Assembly (NCBI RefSeq): GCF_041260155.1
Contig: NC_091942.1
Coordinates: 10,123,001-10,187,000, forward strand
Direction: 5' to 3'
Length of the DNA: 64,000 bases
DNA from: Ptychodera flava
Taxonomy: Eukaryota; Hemichordata; Enteropneusta; Ptychoderidae
Each line of letters opens with the position of its first letter. Position 1 is the stretch's first letter. Shown one piece after another: positions 12,801 through 21,800 of the stretch. Made by a program: the position numbers and the translations under genes. The notes below the pieces were generated by a model that saw only the letters and a program-made list of their open reading frames with translations, was not told where the DNA came from and ran no database searches.

Positions 12801-15800
12801 CACTGTATAATTGCAGTATTTTTAAAATTTTAATTTTTCTGTTAATTTGTTAATTTGTGTTATTTTGTCGGATGGCTGGCAGCCATATTTGATTTATGCA
12901 AATTAGACATATTTCCCCAAGGTGGATTCAAGTAAACTTTTAATATGTTGTTCAGGGTACCTCTCTGAAATGCATTCGACTGTTAATGATTGTTAGTCTT
13001 CTGAATAATATATTCTCTTTCTGAATATAACATTGGATTCATCTGTGTAAGGCATTTTCGTAATTTGTATGGGTGTTTAACACTGTACAGTATCTAAACA
13101 TGTAATCTGTAATGTTTACTGGTAAAACAAAGACGTGTTCAAAATCTTTTGTTTTTAATTTAGACTGAACCCCCTTCTTATGGATGGGTGCATCTTTATA
13201 AGATCCCCTAGATGACAGGCAAGAAGTCATCACACATAACAGCAAAATACAATAACACAACAAAGCTAAATACAGAAAAAATGATATGACCAAAATAAAA
13301 AATGCCATAATACACACAATTGAAACTTAGCACTATTGCAAACAATGTCAGATTCATAAAAACTTTATGGAAACACAGACTCATAAAAATCTGAAAACTG
13401 CATGCTTTAGCAAAGGCTTACAATTAATCCAAAAACAGAATCCAACTATTACACAATACAAACAAATACATCTTGAGTCATTTTTCCAAGTGTCATTTTT
13501 CAGATGTACATGTTTGTATCGTGTAACAGTTGGATTCTGTGGGGCTGATGAGTTGTTTGAATTAATTTTAAGCCTTTCCTAAGCATGCAATTTCCAATTT
13601 TTCGTGAGTTTACGTGTTGATCAAGTTTTTAAGAGTCTGAAATTTTTTGCATCAGAATTTTATTGCAAAACAAAATAGTTGTTTTGTTATATAGCATTTA
13701 AAAAACAATGTGAAAATTTTAGAAAATTTGACCCAGCCAGACTAGAGTTATATTCTTAGCAAATCTTGAAATTCGGATAAAAGGAAGCAGAAAATCGGGT
13801 GATTTGCATAATTTGCATAAATTACCCCTTCTATATCATGCAACTTACGACTGCTTGCCAAGCTAAAAGGTAATCCTAACCAATTTTTAATCTTGGGTTA
13901 ACAAATTAATCAAATTGGATGAATATTTGCAAAAAAAGTGAGCAAAATACGCTGCATTGGGTGCAATGCCCTCTTAACAGTTTTTTCTTGATATTCCGGT
14001 TGCTAAAAACTCTACAGAACCTTATTTATATAAGAAGCTATTTGGTCATTAATTTGGCAGCCATATTTAATTTCTGAAACTTATCAAAGTGTCTTTTAAA
14101 AACATTGAACCGCAAAAGGTGTTTCTTCATGCTCAAGAAATATATTTAAACTTCAAAATGGCTGAAATAGATTTTTCAATACATGATATATGACAGAAAA
14201 TGTCTTTTGTAGGTATATTGGCCACTCTATTGGATTTGTGCAAATTAACGAAGTGCCAAGGCAAATCATTGCACCTCAAAAATCATTTGTCCATGCCTAA
14301 AAATATACTTTTAACTTTGAAATCACAGAAATAGCTTGTTTAAACCTTTGACTGCTTTAATTATTTACACAAAAATTTTAATGCAATATTTTACCATTTC
14401 TGTGAACTTTTCTGAACGATTTTTCATAAATTTTGACCAAATGGACATCATTTTCCGGCAGCTACAGTTTTTTATCAAAATTTTGGCAAAAAGCAGAAAA
14501 ATTGACTGTAATACATTTTATAAAGTTGACAATAATAGACTTTGGCGCCCAAAGGGTTAATACGTGGTATATGACAGAAAATGTCTTTTGTACTTGTATG
14601 TATGTTGGCATCCCTATTGGATTTATGCAAATTAATGAAATACCTAAGTATGCAAATCATTGCATCTCGAAAATTGTTTTTCCATGCCAAAGAAATATAC
14701 TTTTAATTTGAAATCACAGAAATGGCTTGTTTAACCCTTTGACTGCCGTAATTTTTCACACCAAAATTTTAATGCAATATTTTACCAATTTCTGCGAACT
14801 TTTCTGTACGTTTTTTCATAATTTTTGACCGAATGGATATCATTTTTCATTAGCTACATTTTTTATCAAAATATTGGCAAAAAGCAGAAAAAATGACTGT
14901 GGTACATTTTATAAAGATGACAAAAATGGACCGTGGTGCCCAAACGGTTAATACGTGGTATATGACAGAAAATGTCTTTTGTAGGTATGTTGGCCACCAT
15001 ATTGGATTTATGCAAATTAACAAATTACCTATGCAAATCATTGCATCTCGAAAAACATTTGTCCATGCCTAAGAAATGTACTTTTAACTTTAAAATTACT
15101 GAAAGAGCTTGTTTAATATGTCGTATATGACCGAAAATGTCTTTTGTAGGAATGTTGGCCGCCATATTGGAATTATGCAAATTAATGAAATGCCTATATG
15201 AAACATTATACCTCCAAAATGATTCTCTGAGCCAAATAGCTAGTGTCAGACTTCGAAATCACTGAAATAGCTTGTTTAATATGTGATATATGGTCAATTA
15301 TGCTATTTTGTCGGATGGCTGGCAGCCATATTTGATTTATGCAAATTAGACATATTTCCCCAAGGTGGATTCGAGTAAACTTTTAATATGTTGTTCAGGG
15401 TACCTCTCTGAAATGCATTCTGAAGAAAAAAATTCTGTTGCAATTTGTGGTGGGTTAGGTGCCAAAATCTCGTAGATTGACTGGACTATAGATCTGATAC
15501 CCAGGTAATGACTACATATGCAAAGCTAGTAGTAGTTAATTTTAGAGACGAAAGATTAAAGATTAAACAATTTATCTTGTATGTTTTGTAATTTATGCAA
15601 AATTACAATGTAAGAAAGTCAGACTTTTTGTTCAGTGCCCAAATCTAGTCAACATGTTCAATGATGATCGTTGTAAAGGATATATCTTTACAGTTATGCT
15701 CAACGGAAAGTAGACGATGAGATTGAATGATACCTTACTCAATTACTAATTTACATCAGACACTTTATTTCTAAAACTACACTAGTACCTCACAATATTG

Positions 15801-18800
15801 CTTGCGAGCGGCAAGTTCTCAAAGACAAGAATAACAAATACCAGAAACCTAAATGATTCCTTAACATAACAGTCGCTTGCCTGCTTCTCTGCCGACATGA
15901 GTGCCTTATCTCTTTCCACTGGTTTATTGCCGTAATCTTATACCACGATACTAATTACACAGCGACAAAAAGACAACTGTAGTTCTTGCTGAAATGAATG
16001 TCATCGCCGGGTAGACCGGCCGACATTGTTGAGACACTGCTCAGTAAATGTCAAGTAGATTGGATTTTTCAATCTTTAAATCATGACTTCTGCTTTTGCC
16101 AATTTTCATTTTCTTTGACACTAAAATGCCTTAAAACAGATTACCCCTAATTCTTTGTATGAAAATGCCTCGACCTAACCCCCCCTAATTCTTTGTAAAA
16201 CAGGTCCACACTTACGATTGATAACAATGGGTATTTTGCCAAACCATGGTGGTGAAAATGTTACAATCAACTGCCACTCTGTAATTTGTGCTAGTGAAGA
16301 TAAGTGTGGACAAAAACGTTTGGATAAAACTGACTTAATTTGGCAATGTTATCACGCATGGGGGTCTCTAGCTATGTACCATATCGCCAACTTTACAATT
16401 ACCTAAGCTACTGATGATTAATGTGAAATACTGTCTATGTGTCCACTGTTCTGTGTATCTCTTCTAGCAGTCAAACAGTGGTGCAACTATTCTCATGCAT
16501 ACTCTTCCAAGTACATTTGATTGGGATGTTTAACGTTTTGTGTTTATTGTATCCAATCAAATGAGACTTTGTCTATCTGTTATTCAATGGCTCAAAATTG
16601 ATGAGGGTCAATTACAGATTTGTATAATCCTCTACAAGATTTACTCGCCAAACCAGAGAAACCATATAATTATTGTCTGTCTCAAGATATCTTTGCAAGA
16701 GCTTTTCAGACAAAACGTTTGATTCATGAATGATGAAGATGTTTCATTATTTGCCTTTTATATATCTCTTTGAGAGGCATATATGTTACTTCATGCTTCA
16801 GCCAACTTACAGTTGTCTTTTTGTCGCTGTGTAATTAGTATCGTGGTATAAGATTACGGCAATAAACCAGTGGAAAGAGATAAGGCACTCACTTCGGCAG
16901 AGAAGCAGGCAAGCGACTGTTATGTTAAGGAATCATTTAGGTCTGGTATTTGTTATTCTTGTCTTTGAGAACTTGCCGCTCGCAAGCAATATTGTGAGGT
17001 ACTAGTGTAGTTTTAGAAATAAAGTGTCTGATGTAAATTAGTAATTGAGTAAGGTATCATTCAATCTCATCGTCTACTTTCCGTTGAGCATAACTTTAAC
17101 AGTTGACTGTTGATGCAACTCTAGCAATTACAGTTCATGCTTACATGTAGCTCAGAATAACTTTGTAAAATGATATTGCCAAGGCTAGTCCATCTAGGTA
17201 GAAAATAGGGAATGGTGAGTTGAAATATTTGAAAGGATTAACAATCATGTTGTTGTTTTTTTTTCTCACTTTTTCCAGGTGTCGTTTGTCCTGGTAGTGC
17301 CGCCGGCAGTCGACGTCTGCAGTGTGCCGGGACAAATGGATGACATGACGTCAGACAAGGAGCACATTCTACTGCCAGTACCTGTCTTTGAAATGGGTGA
17401 GTTCATCAGATACAGACCTGCATTGTGATATCCAGCACAAATTCAGTGTACTTTGAACACGATCTGTTGATTCAGTGATACATACATACCGTAGGGTACA
17501 TGCATACATATATACAGACTGACAAACAGACACAGACAGACAGACTGACGGACATGCAGATGCCACCGACTTATTAGAAAAGCTTTCTTTGGTACATTTA
17601 CGTATTCCAAATGTTAGCCAAAAATGTGATCCTACATCCTTGGTGCTACAAATAGTCACTACCCCAGTCCTGGTGATAACAGGTTTTCTATTGCAGTGCC
17701 TGCATTCAATTCAGTCAGGAATCATGCTGCATCACTAGACATAAAAGACTACTCTCCAGCCCAGTCTCATTTGATATGAATATTTTGGTCTATGGTGTGC
17801 ACCGTGTAGAACATTCAAAAAGTTTCTAGATTAAACAAGCAAGCTTGTATCACTTTAAGGCATTTATAGAAAGGATAAGGATATTGGCATCATGTCTGCC
17901 AAGTGTGACACAATATTGGGTTAAACTATTGTGTCTACAGTCCATTGGTTGAATTTGACTTGTCTGTTAAAACAGAATTGTTGGGTAGGCAAGCTTCAAG
18001 TGAAGTCGTAAATGGTAAGTTTTCTGAGCATGAGAAGTCATCTTCACGAGCTTGAAATTGGGGAAACATCCCAGGATTCCGGGAGTAACTATTTGGCATG
18101 CAGATTGTATACAATTGGACAATCTGTGCCGTGAATTCATACAAGATCCCACACAATCTAAATTCTAAGCACACATCACAAGGCAAACCAGTGCTGCAAT
18201 TCAAATGAAATATCCGGAAAAGAGAATTCATCATTGCATTATGAAACATTACCTTGCATGGAATGACAATTTTGAACTGCCCTACTGCATTAAAGGGTAG
18301 CCTGTCCTCTAGCGATATAAGATAACTATACATCTAATATTTAATATTTTTGATATAATGCATGAGATGCTGCTTTGGGGTTTTTTGATCACTGAAGTTG
18401 TATGTCTGTTCTCAATTCAAAGTATACACGACGTGTATATTGTAGCCTTCAAGGCCCCCTGAAAGTAGCTCCAATATCTTAATTGTGATTGTGAAAGGGT
18501 TATATAGCTGTGGTGCACTCAAAAGATACAGGAGACAGGCCACCCGTAGTGAGATGAGTTTGACTCACTGAATCTCAATTTGATCCTCAATGAAAGTTTG
18601 CTTAAAGACTCCCACATTTCTCTTTTCTGTGAAGTATCGCACGCCGCAACGTGAGAGACATCATATGATATCAGATATGTCCAGGCTAGAGGAATTTGCC
18701 ATAGCAAGACACGTTTTGAGGCTCTGTAGTCACCTCTCAGTGGTGTGTAAATAACATGGCAAGCAGTATTCCTTTCTTTTACTCAAGTCACATACCGTAA

Positions 18801-21800
18801 TTCTGTTAGCGTGGCCTACAGCAGACCGGTTAGTGCAGGATGCAGGTTTCTAGCCAGTAGAGAATTTCTCATTAGAAAACACGGATAGCACGTTAAAAGA
18901 GTCATACAAGCCATTTGATGCAAAGAGCCAGCATCTTGTAACTTATGTACATAGTCACGATGCAGCAAATAATTGTGCCTGAAAAGCAAGAGATTTTTCC
19001 ATCTAAATTTTAAGGTTCCATTAAACTCTCTACCCATTTTACTATGTGGTTTCTCAGTTGAGAAAGTCCCTTTATTCTTTTTCTAATGCTCCTGTTCTTG
19101 AGATGTATTCCTTACACTGCAGGGGATAGACTATTTTGCTCCAGTTTTATGCTTTGCCATCAATTGTTGGTATAAAAATAGACTGAATGTGTCGTTACAT
19201 CAGCAGCTATATGAGTCTGTTACTTCAGAATGGAGTTATTGTCATATAAATCTTGCTTAGAGAGGTGAAATATTTGTTTAATTTGCCAAAAGGGTGTGTT
19301 TTTTTCGTCTGTCTTTATGGGCATCAATAATTTCTTAGAGCTTTGAAGAGTATGCTAAAAGTAATTAAACGTAAAGAGTCTTGTTAATCACTCCAAATGA
19401 TGGTCACCATGGCCTAAATATCTTGGCAATACGAGAGATGCTCCCTCATAAATTTTTAACGATTGTCGATAAATTTTCAGTCGTGAAAGATTTGCAGCAA
19501 CTAACATGTTACTTCAAAAGGATCCTGGTAAATTCTGTTGTATCAACACAACATCGTTATAGTACCTTGGGGAATATTGCTACCTGTCAGATTGATTTGA
19601 AGTAAATTTGCAAAAACACTATTACAGAAATGTGTGTTATATTTCTTCCCAAGTTCTTATAGGGTACTTGTAAGAAATATTTTTAACCTCAGGAGGAACT
19701 GTCCTATGTAATTATTTTAATGTATTCTTTCAATCTAGACAGGAATAAAATAACATTATTCAGCCTTATGATGAGAAGATTTCTGATTTTAATTTCAAAT
19801 TTTTACATTTTATATTTCTGTTGATTTCAATTCTCTAATTTGTACAAAATGAAATAAATTATAAAATGAAAGGATAGTGGAATGAGCTCATGGTAACCAT
19901 TTGACTTACAGTATCTTCAATTATGTCATTTTTTCTTGCTAGTTCACATGACAACGTACCAACCGGAGTTCATCCGGCGCTATGCCAGGCTCTCCTCAAT
20001 ACTGGAGATGGACAACCTGATAGCTCAACACACTCTGAGAGAGGCTTTCTCGGACGATGAAGTCAGTGAGGCAAAATCAAGAATTAATCGAATCTCAGAG
20101 TTTCAGCAGGTATTGTACCATCCATGATGGTTTTAACGGTTTCAAAAATCTTGAGCATCTTCATTGCCTTTTCATGGAAAAATGTGATAATTTCTGAGAC
20201 TAAAAATTTGTACACAATAGAAATCTATCTGTCACAGGTTATATATTAATACCAGACAGTGATCTTTCTTGGTGGTCAGGTCCAACACATGCCAACTGGT
20301 ATTTGGAGATCCTTAATTTTATCCATCCATCAAAAAAGTCCATCAGTTTTAAATTAGTAATTTTTTTTCTTCTTTCAGTGGCTTATGCAAATTTTACATC
20401 TCTCTCAACAAATATGATTGCTCCATAGGTAAATGAAAATGAACTCCCTGAGTTTCTGCAAATTCAGTGTCTGTTATATTTGTAAGAATTGAAGTGAATA
20501 TTGAACTAGATTGATTGCCAGGGAATCATGAAGTAGAACCATACTCAGCAACGGTAGTGTTGTTAGAATGTTCTAATAAACCTCCTGACTTCTGACTTTT
20601 TAAGGACAGTACAAATGTAGGTCATTTTGAGCTTGTTGGTGTTATATTATTGAAGTTGATACTGTGCCCCAAGTCAATATCACATTTATGTCGGTTTTAC
20701 CGGTAAGTCGGAGTTCAGGCAAATGACTGATTTACACATACAGGGCAAGAAAGTTAGGTCAATGTCATGTAAATAGGATGATGATGATGATGAGTATGGA
20801 AAGACAACAACATGATACACTTGCACATTGCAGCTAGCATCCCATCTGTCATCATATAGTCAATCAGAAACTTGACAGGAAAAAAAATGGTGATTAATGA
20901 TCATTGCAAGTTCTTTATAATTCATTACTTTGATGAAAGTCTGCGACAAGACTGAAGTGCACACACATACCCCATGATGGAAACTATTGTTTAGTGCATG
21001 ATCTGTCAACTTAATCAGGTTTTGATCCCTGTATCTGCCATCTTTTAGAATGTTTGTTGCATATTGGTGATTTTTTTTGTCCTCCAGTGAAACCAAGATT
21101 TTAATGCAAGAATGTTTGAAATTGAAATGAATAAAACAAATTTAAAGAAAAATAAACTTCATCCCATTTCATGACTCACAATCTGAAATCCTGTATTCAC
21201 AAAGAGAATCTATTTTCCTTATTTATAACAAATAGCAGCCCCTCTTCTGACAAAGCATAGATAACTTTTTCTAATACAGAACTTTTAACCACTGTCATTC
21301 CTCCCTTGTCTTAATCTCAAGATTTGATAACCTTAAAGTCATCCATGTATGACTAAATCTCCCACTTGTGTAAAAACAAATTCTAATTTCCAGTCCAAGC
21401 TAAATTTAGTCCTGTGTCTATGGCAATAAGTCACCATGAGCTGTCTAATCTCTCCAAGTTTAATATTAATAAACTCATGTACTATCAAATGTCAGTGTTT
21501 TGGCAACTGAATGAAAGGTCTGATGCTAAATTTGAGCGTAGTCTGCATTCTGACGCAGTATTTTCTGATGCAAAGCTGTCTCAAAGGACATCAGCCGGTA
21601 TCATGAGCAATTAATGCTCAAAGCATGACTGATTAATATTCATGTATGCAAATTTATTGATGAATATTCATTCAGTATGCGTATCCAGAGAAAATGAGTC
21701 ATTATCAAAGGAGAACATTTATTAACATGTACCTTAGATTGTGCACTGTATAGATGTGCGTTATTTACACTTTTTCAAGTTTTGACACATTTTTGCGTGC

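Larger units (their letters stand above)
14190..15300. repeat. Tandem units in the right arm of the foldback element
   Basis: The phrase gacagaaaatgtcttttgta recurs near 14193, 14573 and 14964, and with one change near 15130. Spacing is about 380, 390 and then 166 bases. The short last unit lacks the ~213-bp TTAA-flanked insert present in the first two full units. Confidence 0.75.
11497..15486. mobile_element. Foldback element with long inverted arms, TA-flanked
   Basis: The ends GTCCAGTCAA and TTGACTGGAC are inverted and both abut TA. The arms, 11497-12072 and about 13973-15486, are inverted copies containing repeated 'tatggcggccaac' / 'gttggccgccata' modules with 'catttgca'-type spacers; the right arm is longer through tandem duplication. 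A further partial right-arm copy lies at 12838-12990. The loop region 12073-13972 has a TATG-rich segment and no recognisable coding sequence. Class is uncertain; TA flanks suggest Tc1/mariner-like mobilisation. Confidence 0.7.
10443..17278 (+). other. Large ANKFN1 intron filled with transposon sequence
   Basis: At 6.8 kb this is the longest ANKFN1 intron seen. It holds a ~248-bp MITE (11152-11399), a foldback element (11497-15486) and an inverted-repeat element (15691-17096). No coding frame in it resembles a transposase. Confidence 0.75.

Noticed and set aside
17935..18333. 132-codon minus-strand frame in an ANKFN1 intron
   Set aside because: No recognisable domain, no splice or promoter signals, and AT-rich chance frames of this size are expected in 64 kb.
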